This document shows positions 49,115-58,697 of a stretch of 64,000 bases of DNA, one piece after another. The stretch comes from Betaproteobacteria bacterium HGW-Betaproteobacteria-16 (GTDB lineage: Bacteria; Pseudomonadota; Gammaproteobacteria; Burkholderiales; Burkholderiaceae_C): contig PHCQ01000013.1 of the NCBI GenBank assembly GCA_002840835.1, forward strand, positions 41,284 to 105,283. The letters are read 5' to 3'. Numbering within the stretch: position 1 is the first letter of the stretch; each line of letters starts with the position of its first letter. The notes under the pieces are model-generated. The model was not told where the DNA came from. It searched no databases and saw only the letters and a list, made by a program, of their open reading frames with translations. Position numbers and translations under genes: made by a program.

Positions 49115-50695
49115 ATGTCATCTTCCCAATCGATCTGGAGCCCCCTTCGACAGCCCGCCTTTCGCGGGCTGTGGCTTTGTGGGGCGGTGTTCTTCATTGG
49201 GGCGGGCATGCAAACCATGGCGGCCGCCTGGCTCATGGTCGAACTCACCGGGTCGTCGTTCCTGGCCGCGCTGGTACAGACCGCGGTGTTCCTTCCCATG
49301 TTTTTGCTGGCGCTGCCCGCCGGTGTGCTGGCCGACACCACCGACCGGCGGCGCCTGATCTCTGGCGCGCTGCTGGCCCAGGTGGCAGCCTGTGCCTTGC
49401 TGGCGGTGCTGGTGCTGGGGGGCTGGGGTGGGCCGGCTTCCGTGCTGTTTCTGGTGTTTGTGTGCGGTTGCTGCACGGCGGCCATCACGCCGGCGTGGAA
49501 CTCTTCGGTGGTGGACCCGGTGCCCCGCGCCGAATGGCCGCAGGCCATCACCGCCATCGGTATCGCCTACAACGCGGCGCGCGCCATTGGCCCCACACTG
49601 GCCGGTCTGCTGTTTGCACAGCTGGGTGCAGGCTGGGTGTTCATGGTCACGGTGTTCACCACCCTGGTGATGTGGGAGTCGATCCGGCGCTGGCCGCCCA
49701 AGGCGCACCCACCATCCACCTTGCCGCCCGAACGCCTGTGGGGTGGCACGCTCAGCGGCCTGCGGTTTGCCTGGCACTCTCGCATCATCCTGGCGCAACT
49801 GGTGCGGGTGATGGCGTTCAGCGCCGCCGGTTCGGCTCTGTGGGCGCTGCTGCCAGTGATCGCGCAGCGCCAGCTGGGCACCGGGGCCGAAGGTTTCGGC
49901 CTGCTCATGGGTTGCCTGGGCACCGGTGCGGTGGCGTCCGGCCTGGTGATTGGCCGGTTGCGTGCGCGCTTCTCTCTCGACAGCATCGTGGCCAGCAGCT
50001 GCGTGGCGTTCGCGTCCGTGATGCTGGTGGCCGCCTTCGTCAGCCTGCCGTGGCTGGTGTACCTGGCCATGGCCGTGGGCGGTGCGGCGTGGATGGCCAC
50101 CATGTCCACCTTCAACACCGCCACGCAGGCCAGCGCCCCACCGTGGGTGCGTTCGCGCGCGGTGGCGTTGCACATCGTCTCGGCGCTCGGTGCGTTCGCC
50201 ATTGGTTCGGCGTTCTGGGGCGCGGTGTCCGATATCGTTGGCCTGACACCGGCCCTGGTGATCGCCGGCGTGCTCATGGCTGCCGGCCTGCTGCTGGTGC
50301 GGCCGTTTCCGCTGCGCGTGGGGGCCGACCATGAAGTGACCCAGGGCACGCCGTGGGACGAGCTGTTCCTGGAAGCCGAACCCAGCCCGGAGGCTGGCCC
50401 CGTGGCGGTGGAAGTGGGCTACCGCATCCGCCCCGGCGAAGATAAGGCGTTTCTGGACACCATCGCGCGCATGAAGGCGCCGCGCCGGCGCGACGGCGCC
50501 ACCTTCTGGCGCGTCTACAAAGACCTGGGTGAACCCTCGCGCTACGTGGAACGCTTCATCGTCACCTCCTGGGCCGACTACCTGCACCAGCGCGCACGCG
50601 CCACCATGGCCGACCGCGCCATCGAGGTTGAGGTTCGCGCCTTTCTGGCACCCGGCGAAAGGGCGCTGATGTCGCACTACGTGGCCGAACGCTGA
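49115..50695 (+). CDS. MFS transporter with C-terminal ABM-like domain
   Basis: 526 aa from ATG 49115. About 12 membrane segments, the loop ADTTDRRRL (the MFS A-like motif DxxxRR) and the sequence WNSSVVDPVPRAEWPQAITAIGIAYNAARAIGPTLAG of the MFS_3/EntS-like exporter group. Residues about 430-526 are soluble (VEVGYRIRPGEDKAFLDTI, FWRVYKDLGEPSRYVERFIV, YLHQRARATMAD) and look like an antibiotic-biosynthesis-monooxygenase ferredoxin-like fold. That fusion occurs in this family. It probably exports a siderophore or small organic molecule. Confidence 0.88.
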   Translation: MSSSQSIWSPLRQPAFRGLWLCGAVFFIGAGMQTMAAAWLMVELTGSSFLAALVQTAVFLPMFLLALPAGVLADTTDRRRLISGALLAQVAACALLAVLVLGGWGGPASVLFLVFVCGCCTAAITPAWNSSVVDPVPRAEWPQAITAIGIAYNAARAIGPTLAGLLFAQLGAGWVFMVTVFTTLVMWESIRRWPPKAHPPSTLPPERLWGGTLSGLRFAWHSRIILAQLVRVMAFSAAGSALWALLPVIAQRQLGTGAEGFGLLMGCLGTGAVASGLVIGRLRARFSLDSIVASSCVAFASVMLVAAFVSLPWLVYLAMAVGGAAWMATMSTFNTATQASAPPWVRSRAVALHIVSALGAFAIGSAFWGAVSDIVGLTPALVIAGVLMAAGLLLVRPFPLRVGADHEVTQGTPWDELFLEAEPSPEAGPVAVEVGYRIRPGEDKAFLDTIARMKAPRRRDGATFWRVYKDLGEPSRYVERFIVTSWADYLHQRARATMADRAIEVEVRAFLAPGERALMSHYVAER

Positions 50696-50717
50696 CGGCG
50701 ATGGGACGTGGGGTGCT

Positions 50718-51023
50718 TCAGAGCACCAGCATCCCCAGAAACCAGGCCAGCGTCACCAGCTTCCATCCCGGTGAACTCTGCGGGTGGCGCCACACCGCCG
50801 CCAGCAGCAGACCGTTCCAGGGGAGTGGGGCAAAGTGCACGGCCACGGCCCAGACAGCATTCGCGCCCATGGCCAGCAGCGCCAGAGCCCCCAGGCTGCC
50901 CAGCAGATTGAGTAGCGAACCGATGATGAGCACGTGACGCCACAGCAAGACGCGCAACGGCACGCGTGCGTGCCAGAGATCTTGCACGAACGCCGCGATC
51001 GATGGTGCGGGAGCGCGGCTCAC
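50718..51023 (-). CDS. small membrane protein coupled to CorC-family gene
   Basis: 101 aa from GTG 51023, whose GTGA overlaps the CorC stop; longer starts would lie inside the CorC gene. Two to three hydrophobic segments (HVLIIGSLLNLLGSLGALALLAM, AVWAVAVHFA, KLVTLAWFLGMLVL). No family recognised. The overlap argues strongly that it is real and cotranslated with the CorC-family protein, perhaps as a small accessory membrane subunit. Confidence 0.65.
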   Translation of the reverse strand: MSRAPAPSIAAFVQDLWHARVPLRVLLWRHVLIIGSLLNLLGSLGALALLAMGANAVWAVAVHFAPLPWNGLLLAAVWRHPQSSPGWKLVTLAWFLGMLVL

Positions 51024-52345
51024 GGCGCGTTGTGATCCCCGGTCTCTATCTGGTCTTCCACCGATGCCAGCGGCGTGGCCAGCACCTTGTCGATGGTGCG
51101 ACCATCCATGTCCACGATCTCGAGCCGCCAACCTTCCCAGGTGACCGTGTCGGTGACCTTGGGCAGGCGCCCAGTGAGCAGCATCATCATGCCGCTGAGG
51201 GTGTGGTAACGGCCGCGCTCTTCGTCGGGCACCGCATCCAGCATCAGCCGGTCCTTGAGTTCGGGCACGGGAATGTGTCCGTCCAGCAGCCAGCTGCCGT
51301 CTTCGCGCTGCATGGCCCAGGCCGTTTCAGGGTCTCGTGGACTGAACTCGCCGGTGATGGCTTCGATCAGGTCCTGCAGCGTGACGATGCCCTGGACTTC
51401 GCCGTACTCGTCGATCACGAACGCCATGTGCACGTCGGACTGGCGGAAGTTGTCCAGCAGTTCCATGCCGGTGATGGTTTCAGGCACGTACAGCGGCGCC
51501 TGCAGGGGTTGGTCTGCGAGCGCTCTTGATCCCCCACGCAGCGCCTGCGACATCCACTTGCGGGCGTTCACCACGCCTTCCAGCTGGTTCATGTCGCCAC
51601 GCACCACAGGGAACCGGGCGTGGTCCGATTCTTCCACTTTGGCCATGTTGACTTCGAACGGTGCGTCGCGGTCCAGCATGACCACGTCGCTGCGCGGCAC
51701 CATCAGCGAGCCGATCTGCCGGTCGTCCAGGCGGAACACATTGCGCACCATGGTGTGTTCGTGCGACTCGATCACGCCGGCGGTGGTGCCTTCGGCCAGC
51801 ATGGCGTGGATCTCTTCTTCCGTGACAGCGCTGCCGCTTGATTCCTTCACCCCGAGCAGGCGCAGCAGACCTTTGGTGGACACTGAGAGCAGCAGCACGA
51901 AGGGTTTGGTGGCAATGGCCAGCCAGTCGATGGGACGGGCCACCCAACGGGCCAGCGTTTCCGGGTGCGACTGGCCGATGCGCTTGGGCACCAGTTCGCC
52001 CACCACGATGGAGAAGTAGGTGATCACCACCACCACCAGGCCGGTGGCGGCGTAGGCGTTGTACGGGTCGGGCACGCCCATGACGGTCAGCCAAGTGGCC
52101 AGCGGTGCGGCCAGCGCCGCTTCACCCACGATGCCGTTGAGCACACCGATGGAGGTGATACCGATCTGGATGGTGGAGAGAAAGCGCGTCGGGTCTTCAC
52201 CGAGCTTGACGGCGGCCACGGCCGATTTGTCGCCTTCGTCAATGAGTTTTTGAAGGCGCACCTTGCGGGCGGATACCAGCGCCAACTCCGACATGGCGAA
52301 CAGGCCATTGAGCAGAATCAGCGCGAACAGTATGGCAATTTCCAT
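51020..52345 (-). CDS. HlyC/CorC (CNNM-like) transporter with CBS pair
   Basis: 441 aa. N-terminal DUF21/CNNM membrane domain with about four segments (ILFALILLNGLFAMSELALVSA), the TIQIGITSIGVLNGI segment, then a CBS pair about 200-335 (MVPRSDVVMLDRDAPFEVN and the downstream half) and a C-terminal CorC_HlyC domain ending in DLVEALTGEFSP-like LIEAITGEFSP and WLLDGHIPVPELKD. Members are linked to Mg/Co efflux or membrane integrity. It follows uppP by 47 bp and overlaps the small membrane gene by 4 bp. Confidence 0.93.
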   Translation of the reverse strand: MEIAILFALILLNGLFAMSELALVSARKVRLQKLIDEGDKSAVAAVKLGEDPTRFLSTIQIGITSIGVLNGIVGEAALAAPLATWLTVMGVPDPYNAYAATGLVVVVITYFSIVVGELVPKRIGQSHPETLARWVARPIDWLAIATKPFVLLLSVSTKGLLRLLGVKESSGSAVTEEEIHAMLAEGTTAGVIESHEHTMVRNVFRLDDRQIGSLMVPRSDVVMLDRDAPFEVNMAKVEESDHARFPVVRGDMNQLEGVVNARKWMSQALRGGSRALADQPLQAPLYVPETITGMELLDNFRQSDVHMAFVIDEYGEVQGIVTLQDLIEAITGEFSPRDPETAWAMQREDGSWLLDGHIPVPELKDRLMLDAVPDEERGRYHTLSGMMMLLTGRLPKVTDTVTWEGWRLEIVDMDGRTIDKVLATPLASVEDQIETGDHNAP

Positions 52346-52392
52346 GATGGTGGCGGCGTGAGAGGAGGTGGATCAGGACATGAATCAGATGT

Positions 52393-53232
52393 TCAGAGCG
52401 GGCTCAGCACGCCGGCGCCCAGCAGCCCGAAAACGAGCAGGCCGAGCGCAATGCGGTAAACCACGAAAGGCATGTAGCTGCGAGTGGACACCAGCTTGAG
52501 GAACCAGACAATCACGCCATAGCCCACAACGAATGCCACCACCGTGGCCAGCGCGGTGGGTCCGGGAGCAATCGGGCTGCCGTGTTCCCAGCTGCGGTAG
52601 AGCTGGTAGAAGCCCGAGGCCAGCACGGCAGGGATGGCCAGCAGGAACGAGTAGCGTGCGGCCGCCTCGCGGGTGTAGCCCATGAGCAGGCCGGCCGTGA
52701 TGGTGCCGCCAGACCTGGAAACGCCCGGGATCAGCGCCATGGCCTGGGCCAAACCGAACAGCAGGCCATGAGCCCAGGTGAGCTGGTTCAGGTGCCGTTC
52801 GCGCGCGCTGAACCGGTCGGCCAGGCCGAGAATGAGCCCGAAGCCGATCAGCATGGCCGCGGTGATGTACAGGTTGCGAAGGTGGGTTTCGATCGCGTCC
52901 TTGAACACCAGCCCCAGCACCGCAATGGGCAGCGTGCCAACGATGATCAGCCAGCCCATGCGGGCATCCGGATCGCGTGGACCCCCGCGCTGGGTGAGCG
53001 AGCGCCACCAGGCCAGGAAGATGCGCACGATGTCGTGGCGGAAGTACAGCAGCACGGCCGCTTCCGTGCCGATCTGTGTGATGGCGGTGAAGGCCGCACC
53101 TGGGTCGCCGCCTGAAGGCAGCATGGGGCCGATGATGCGCAGGTGGGCGCTGGAAGAAACCGGCAGGAATTCCGTCAGGCCCTGAACCAACCCCAGAAAG
53201 GCCGCTTCGGCCCATGCCTGTGCGGTGCTCAT
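52393..53232 (-). CDS. uppP: undecaprenyl-diphosphatase (UppP/BacA)
   Basis: 279 aa with eight or so membrane segments. Catalytic motifs are [17 protein letters not shown] (the E-x-x-x-E-like pocket and Ser run) and [16 protein letters not shown] with the essential Arg. It dephosphorylates undecaprenyl diphosphate to recycle the peptidoglycan lipid carrier and gives basal bacitracin resistance. Length is normal for the family. First gene of the uppP-corC-small membrane protein transcript. Confidence 0.96.
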   Translation of the reverse strand: MSTAQAWAEAAFLGLVQGLTEFLPVSSSAHLRIIGPMLPSGGDPGAAFTAITQIGTEAAVLLYFRHDIVRIFLAWWRSLTQRGGPRDPDARMGWLIIVGTLPIAVLGLVFKDAIETHLRNLYITAAMLIGFGLILGLADRFSARERHLNQLTWAHGLLFGLAQAMALIPGVSRSGGTITAGLLMGYTREAAARYSFLLAIPAVLASGFYQLYRSWEHGSPIAPGPTALATVVAFVVGYGVIVWFLKLVSTRSYMPFVVYRIALGLLVFGLLGAGVLSPL

Positions 53233-53417
53233 GGCGCCGCCGTGGGTGTCAGAAGGGGATCGAGGCTGGCGAGCGTTCGGGCTGGATTCATGGCGAGGCG
53301 CACAGAAAAATAGGAGAGGCGGGAAACCGGAAGGGTGTGCCGGCCGCGTGGGCCGGGCAGCTCGGTGGTGTGATCATGCGCGCCTTGCGCTCGGCGGGGC
53401 AGGGAGCGTGCGGAGGT

Positions 53418-53771
53418 TCAGGCGCCCGGTGTCCTGGGTGGGCGCAGAAGCGCGTCCAGCGAAGGCAAGGCGTGGTGCACGGCCAGGTAGCGGATGCTGT
53501 GCCCAGGCTCGACCGGTTGTCTGAGGACCGAAACCGAACGGGTCAGGGTGTCGGGCAGATCGGGCAACTCGTCCAGCAACCCATGCGTGGAAGGCGTCTG
53601 ATCAGAGGTTGCTGCCCGGGAAACGCGGCAGGTTGCTGCCGCGGGAGCCGACGCCGACGCAGCGTTCCAGGTGGATTGATCCGTTGTTCGCATGGAGGCT
53701 TCGCCCAAAGAAAACGCGCTCACATTCAGAACGAAATGGAGCGCGAAGATCGCAATGAGCCAGCGGTGCAT
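53418..53771 (-). CDS. small exported hypothetical protein
   Basis: 117 aa from ATG 53771. Hydrophobic start MHRWLIAIFALHFVLNVSAF looks like a signal peptide or anchor, with possible cleavage after ASM or similar. The mature part is Ala/Ser/Thr-rich, with a Cys (TCRVSR) and a Pro-rich end. No family recognised. It follows the DUF6544 gene by 61 bp on the same strand and could be the last gene of that transcript. The gap 53233-53417 beyond it shows nothing notable. Confidence 0.55.
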   Translation of the reverse strand: MHRWLIAIFALHFVLNVSAFSLGEASMRTTDQSTWNAASASAPAAATCRVSRAATSDQTPSTHGLLDELPDLPDTLTRSVSVLRQPVEPGHSIRYLAVHHALPSLDALLRPPRTPGA

Positions 53772-53832
53772 GGTTGCGGGAGTATAGCCAAGGCCCGCTC
53801 TGAGCCCCGCAGTTTCGTCCACCGCAACCTGG

Positions 53833-54732
53833 TCATGGCTGCTTGACCTGGCCTGACCGGTACGACGGTGCGAACTCGTAGGTCATCGACTGGATCGTTC
53901 CGCGCCAGTAAGGCTTGCGTCCACCTTCTTCGGGCGGCAGCAGCCAGGCCACCTCGCCCGTCAGGGGAACGCGCATGCCCTCACGCTCCTGGTAGTTGGA
54001 CCAGCGACCTTCCCAGGGCCGCATGTCGATCTTCCCAGCCACCGCTCGTCCCCGCGCATCGGCACGCACTGTTTCGATCAGTCCCTCTGTGTTGAAGGTG
54101 AAGGTCAGCGTGAGCGACAGCGCGCCATCGGTCAGCGTGGCCCTGGCCGATTGTTCGCCCACCGCCTGCCAGTGCACGCCCTGGCTCGGCAGCAAGGCGG
54201 TGGGATACCACGCCGTTTCAGCGAAAAAACGCATCAACTCGCCTTCTGCCACCTCACCCGTCCCGCGCAGGTCCATCAGCGTGAACAGGCCGAGGATGGC
54301 AGGGTGCAGAATGCCTTCGCCTGCGACATAGGCATCGTGCACCCGCACACCCAGGCCCGGCAGCATGTGGATGTGGCCATCCCACACGAAGCCCGGTCGC
54401 CGTGTCACCACGCGCTGGTGGGAGGTGAACGGCTTCCAGTTGTCCACCGTCTCACCCATGTTGAAGGTGCCGCTATGTTGCACCGTGGCGGCCGCGACGA
54501 TGGGCACGCCGTCGCGCAATGCCATACGGAAGTAGCGTTGCACCACCGGCGGCAAGCCCTCGATCTCTTGCGCATTGAACCGCGCCGGCTCCGGCGCCAG
54601 CCTGGCCACCTCCATCCGCTCCACCAGGGCCTGGGTCAGGCCGCGCCATTTCCAATCGCCGAACGCGGTGAGTGCGACGAATGCCAGGGCGACGATCAGC
54701 ACCAAGGCCAGTCCTATCTTCAGGAGTCCCAT
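53833..54732 (-). CDS. DUF6544-like membrane-anchored protein
   Basis: 299 aa. One N-terminal membrane helix (LLKIGLALVLIVALAFVALTAF), then a soluble domain with LPPVVQRYFRMAL, FTSHQRVVTRRPGFVWDGHIHM, GEGILHPAILGLFTLMDLRG and AETAWYPTALLPSQGVHW. The pattern resembles DUF6544 (formerly DUF6920) proteins. Function unknown. It overlaps the CPBP protease by 13 bp, so the two are coupled. Confidence 0.75.
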   Translation of the reverse strand: MGLLKIGLALVLIVALAFVALTAFGDWKWRGLTQALVERMEVARLAPEPARFNAQEIEGLPPVVQRYFRMALRDGVPIVAAATVQHSGTFNMGETVDNWKPFTSHQRVVTRRPGFVWDGHIHMLPGLGVRVHDAYVAGEGILHPAILGLFTLMDLRGTGEVAEGELMRFFAETAWYPTALLPSQGVHWQAVGEQSARATLTDGALSLTLTFTFNTEGLIETVRADARGRAVAGKIDMRPWEGRWSNYQEREGMRVPLTGEVAWLLPPEEGGRKPYWRGTIQSMTYEFAPSYRSGQVKQP

Positions 54733-55622
54733 TTCTTTTCCTCGCTATGAGTGGCGTTGGAAGGCAGACGAGGCGGCACTTGGGTGGCTTCGTCGTCGGT
54801 CGCTGGCACGACGATCATCACCGCTCCCTGCCTGGTGAGCATCGTCTGCCGGTTGAGCCAGACCACCACAAAGGCGGCCGCCACGAAGAAGTACGTGTCG
54901 TAGGGCTGAGCGTCTGGCCACAGCGGGTTGTTGGCCTGGAAGTGAATAAGCGCTGGCAACAGGATGCTGCCGCGCGAAGCGTTGAACAAGGGTGTGACGA
55001 TCACACTGATGGCTGTGGAGCCGATCAGGAACGGCATGAACGACCACGCACCCTGCGGCGTGCCACTCAGGAGAAAGGCGGGGAAGTGCCACACGCTCCA
55101 CACCAGACCCAGAAGCAGGCCGGCCCACAGCGGCGCCAGACGCCGCTGCAGCAACGGCAATGCCAGTCCGCGCCAGCCAAGCTCCTCCACCGGGCCGATC
55201 ACCAGCGTCAGCGCCAGTGCACCGAGCATCGGTGCCAGGCCTTCAAAGGGAAATGGATCAAGGAAGAGATTGCCCTTCACCGCAGCGCCTGCATAGAAGA
55301 GCAGGGGCATGCCCAGCACGATGAAGGCCACCCAGGCCGGAGGACAGCGCCAGAGCAGCACCCGCGAAAGATAGCTTCGAAGCCCGCTCCATCCCACGTG
55401 GTACCCAATGACGACAATCGCCGCGATCGCTGGTGCATACACGGCCAGAATGAACAGCGGATGGTGTCCGGTGAGTGAGCCGAACCACCGCGTCATCTGG
55501 TCGGGAAGAAACACAAACAGGGCAATCAGCCCCCATGCCCAACCGAACGCGATCAGGAGGAAGGGCCAAAGCGCCGAGGATGGAATGCGCCATCTCTCAA
55601 CTTGTGCAGACGCTGCTTGCAT
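54720..55622 (-). CDS. CPBP-family intramembrane glutamic protease
   Basis: 300 aa, seven or eight membrane segments. The catalytic motifs of the CPBP/CAAX-protease family are complete: EE in GPVEELGWRG, F-x-x-x-W-H in VWSVWHFPAF, and the third-motif His in LIHFQANN. Bacterial members process membrane peptides or act in immunity or toxin defence. It is flanked by a P-type ATPase (9 bp upstream) and the DUF6544 gene (overlapping), so all may form one transcript. Confidence 0.92.
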   Translation of the reverse strand: MQAASAQVERWRIPSSALWPFLLIAFGWAWGLIALFVFLPDQMTRWFGSLTGHHPLFILAVYAPAIAAIVVIGYHVGWSGLRSYLSRVLLWRCPPAWVAFIVLGMPLLFYAGAAVKGNLFLDPFPFEGLAPMLGALALTLVIGPVEELGWRGLALPLLQRRLAPLWAGLLLGLVWSVWHFPAFLLSGTPQGAWSFMPFLIGSTAISVIVTPLFNASRGSILLPALIHFQANNPLWPDAQPYDTYFFVAAAFVVVWLNRQTMLTRQGAVMIVVPATDDEATQVPPRLPSNATHSEEKKWDS

Positions 55623-55631
55623 GTCAGAAGC

Positions 55632-58508
55632 CTAACGCCGCCGCAGCAGTTTTCGTGCTTCGCCGAACCAGAGCACCCCGCTGGCCATCGCCACACACAC
55701 GCCCCACTGGCCCGCCGAGAGCGGCACGGTGCCGAAAGCGAGGTTGAGGAAGGGCAAGTGCACAACGGCCGCTTGCAGCGCCACTGACAAGGCCACCGCC
55801 GCCCACAGCCAGCGGTTCGAGAACGCCCCCTGAAACGCCGACGCAGAGGCCGAGCGTGCGTTGAAGCAGTTGAACAGCTGTGTCAGAACCAGCACAGTGA
55901 AGGCGGCGGTGCGCGCCAGTTCCAGGTTGTGCGGGCCGGTGCCGATCCAGTGGTCGACCGGCTCGATCAACCCGCCGGGAAGGAACAGGTCCAGCGTCAG
56001 CAGGGTCAGCACCGCCATCACGACGCCTGCCTCCAGCACGCCCAGTCCCATTTGCGCATCGATGATGCGCTGGCTGCGCCGGCGCGGTTTGCGTGACATG
56101 ACGTCATCGGCAATCGGGTCCACGCCCATGGCCAGCGCGGGCCCGGTGTCGGTGATCAGGTTGATCCACAGGATCTGCGTGGCCAGCAGCGGCAGCACCA
56201 CCGCGCCACCCGATCCGGTGGCCGTGGCCTTCAGGCCAATCAAACCAGCCCCCACCACGCCGAAGAATACCGTCAGCACCTCGGCCAGGTTTGATGACAG
56301 CAGATAGCGCAGAAACTTGCGGATGTTGGCGAGCACGCCACGTCCCTCGCGCACTGCCAGTACGATGGTGGCGAAGTGATCGTCGGCCAGGATCATGCGA
56401 GCCGCTTCCTTGCTCACCTCGGTGCCCGACAGGCCCATCGCCACGCCGATGTCGGCGGCCTTCAGTGCCGGGGCGTCGTTGACGCCGTCGCCGGTCATTG
56501 CCACCACCTGGCCGCTGGCCTGCAGCGCCTGCACGATGCGCAGCTTGTGCCGAGGCGCCACGCGGGCAAACACCGAGGTCTGCAGCGCGGCGGTGGAAAA
56601 GGCCTTGTCGTCGTCCAACTGGTCGAGCTCGATGCCGGTGAGCACCGGTGCCCCGGCATCAACGATGCCGAGATCGGCCGCGATGCGCGCGGCTGTGCGC
56701 GGGTGGTCGCCGGTGATCATGATCACGCGGATGCCGGCCGCTCGGGCCTTGGCAATGGCCACGGCAGCCTCCTCGCGCGGCGGATCGATGATGCCCACGG
56801 TGCCGAGGTACTCCAGATCCTGCTCAAGCGCGGCGGCCTTGTCCGCCTGACCCGGGATCTGCGTGTCGGGCGCCATCGTGCGGCGTGCCACGCCCAGCGT
56901 GCGCAGCGCGTCACCGGTCATCGCTTCCAGGTCGGCCATCACCTGGGCGTGCAGGGCGGCATCGAGCGGCACCGTGGCCTCGCCCCGGCGGGCGTGGGTG
57001 CAATGCGCCAGCAGCTCATCGGGCGCGCCCTTGGTGAAGAGCACATGCGCGTCGCCATCGCCATGGTCCACCAGCAGCACCGACATCATCTTGCGCTGCG
57101 AGGTGAAGGGGATCTCGCCGATGCGTTCGTACCGTTGCTTTGTCTCAGGCGTGGCCGCACTCTTGGCCGGGTCGCCCAGCTTGCGTTCGGCCACCAGGAA
57201 CGCGGCTTCGGTGGGGTCGCCCTGGATGATCCATGCGCCGGTGTCGTCCTGCTGCAGCTGGGCATTGCCGGCCAGGCCGCCGCCGCGCAGCACGGCCTTC
57301 AGTTCCTGGCGCAGGGGGCCTTCTGCCAGTTCGGCACCCGCCGTCTCGGCGCGCCCCTCGGGCGCGTAACCCACGCCGGTGATGTCGCTGCGCCCCGAGG
57401 CTGTCATCACCCGCTGCACCGTCATCTCGCCGCGTGTCAACGTGCCGGTCTTGTCCGACGCAATCACGGACGCCGATCCGAGTGTCTCGACCGAAGCCAG
57501 CTTCTTGACGATGGCGTGGTGGCGCGCCATGCGGCGCACGCCCATCGCCAGCACCACCGACAGGATGGCCGGCAGGCCCTCGGGCACGGCGGCCACGGCC
57601 AGTGACACGCCCAGCAGCAATACCGTGACCACATCGGCCACGCCATGGATGTCCGAGATGAGCAGGATCGTGATCACCACCAAAGCTGCAATCACCAACG
57701 CCGCAATCCCCAGCACCTTGCCCAGGTGCGCGACCTCGACCTGCAGCGGCGTGGGTGCGTCGGGCGTGGTGTCCAGCAGGGTGGCGATGCCGCCCATCTC
57801 GGTCTGCATGCCGGTGGCGGTGACGATGGCGTGCCCGGTGCCTTGCGCCACCGCGGTGCCCTTGAAGACCATGTTCAGCCGGTCGCCCAGCGCCACCGGC
57901 CCAGGCAGCCGTGCGGCATACTTCAGCACCGATTCGCTTTCGCCCGTCAGTGGCGCCTCCAGCAGCTTCAGCGCGGCCGCTTGCACCAGGCGGGCATCGG
58001 CGCCCACGGCGTCGCCCTCGGCGAGCACCAGCAGGTCGCCCTTGACGAGTTCGGCGCTGGGCACCCGGGTCACGGCGCCATCGCGCAGCACGGCCGAGGT
58101 GGCGGTGGTCATCTTCGCCAGTGCCGCCACCGCCTGCGCTGCCTTGGCCTCCTGCAGCCAGCCCAGCACGGCGTTCAGCACCACCACGCCGGCGATGACG
58201 ATGGCATCGAGTGGCCAGCCGGCCACACCGGCCTGCCCACGGCCTTCGAACCACCATGCGGCCAGGGCCACGGCCGCTGCCGCTCCCAGCAGATAGACAA
58301 GGGGGTCCTGCAACTGGGCAAGCGCACGGCGCCACATCGGCACAGGAGGCACCGCGCGCAATTCGTTGGGACCGTCTGCCGGCAGCCGTTGGGCAGCCTC
58401 TTCCGTGCCCAGGCCGCGCTCCAGGTCGGTGCCCAGGGCCAGGGCGAGGTCGGCAATGTCGATCAGCGACGGGTCTGCCGGGGGCACGGTGGTTTTTTGG
58501 ATCGGCAA
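55632..58508 (-). CDS. P-type cation-transporting ATPase (P2, Ca2+-type)
   Basis: 958 aa from a TTG at 58508 with GGAAG 8 bp upstream; no in-frame ATG gives the N-terminal cation-ATPase domain. Motifs: LTGES (actuator), AAVPEGLPAILSVVLAMG (membrane helix 4 with Pro-Glu-Gly-Leu-Pro of the P2 group), DKTGTLTRGEM (phosphorylation), KGAPDELL (nucleotide domain) and MTGDGVNDAPALK (hinge). The PEGLP motif suggests Ca2+ or Mn2+ transport. It is followed by a CPBP protease gene, an unusual pairing. Confidence 0.95.
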   Translation of the reverse strand: MPIQKTTVPPADPSLIDIADLALALGTDLERGLGTEEAAQRLPADGPNELRAVPPVPMWRRALAQLQDPLVYLLGAAAAVALAAWWFEGRGQAGVAGWPLDAIVIAGVVVLNAVLGWLQEAKAAQAVAALAKMTTATSAVLRDGAVTRVPSAELVKGDLLVLAEGDAVGADARLVQAAALKLLEAPLTGESESVLKYAARLPGPVALGDRLNMVFKGTAVAQGTGHAIVTATGMQTEMGGIATLLDTTPDAPTPLQVEVAHLGKVLGIAALVIAALVVITILLISDIHGVADVVTVLLLGVSLAVAAVPEGLPAILSVVLAMGVRRMARHHAIVKKLASVETLGSASVIASDKTGTLTRGEMTVQRVMTASGRSDITGVGYAPEGRAETAGAELAEGPLRQELKAVLRGGGLAGNAQLQQDDTGAWIIQGDPTEAAFLVAERKLGDPAKSAATPETKQRYERIGEIPFTSQRKMMSVLLVDHGDGDAHVLFTKGAPDELLAHCTHARRGEATVPLDAALHAQVMADLEAMTGDALRTLGVARRTMAPDTQIPGQADKAAALEQDLEYLGTVGIIDPPREEAAVAIAKARAAGIRVIMITGDHPRTAARIAADLGIVDAGAPVLTGIELDQLDDDKAFSTAALQTSVFARVAPRHKLRIVQALQASGQVVAMTGDGVNDAPALKAADIGVAMGLSGTEVSKEAARMILADDHFATIVLAVREGRGVLANIRKFLRYLLSSNLAEVLTVFFGVVGAGLIGLKATATGSGGAVVLPLLATQILWINLITDTGPALAMGVDPIADDVMSRKPRRRSQRIIDAQMGLGVLEAGVVMAVLTLLTLDLFLPGGLIEPVDHWIGTGPHNLELARTAAFTVLVLTQLFNCFNARSASASAFQGAFSNRWLWAAVALSVALQAAVVHLPFLNLAFGTVPLSAGQWGVCVAMASGVLWFGEARKLLRRR

Positions 58509-58697
58509 ATCATGGTCTTCCAGCGTTCAGCGGTCAGGCACGTGGGGGCAGGAGCTGCCAAAATGCGCGACCCACGGTCGGTCGTCTGTGCAATATCGAA
58601 CAGACGAATTCGCGCTTCAAGCGCAGACTTCACCAAAAATTCGCTTGGCGCGTGATCCGCACAGGTGTACCAGACGCGAGGGTTGGCGTGGGGGATT

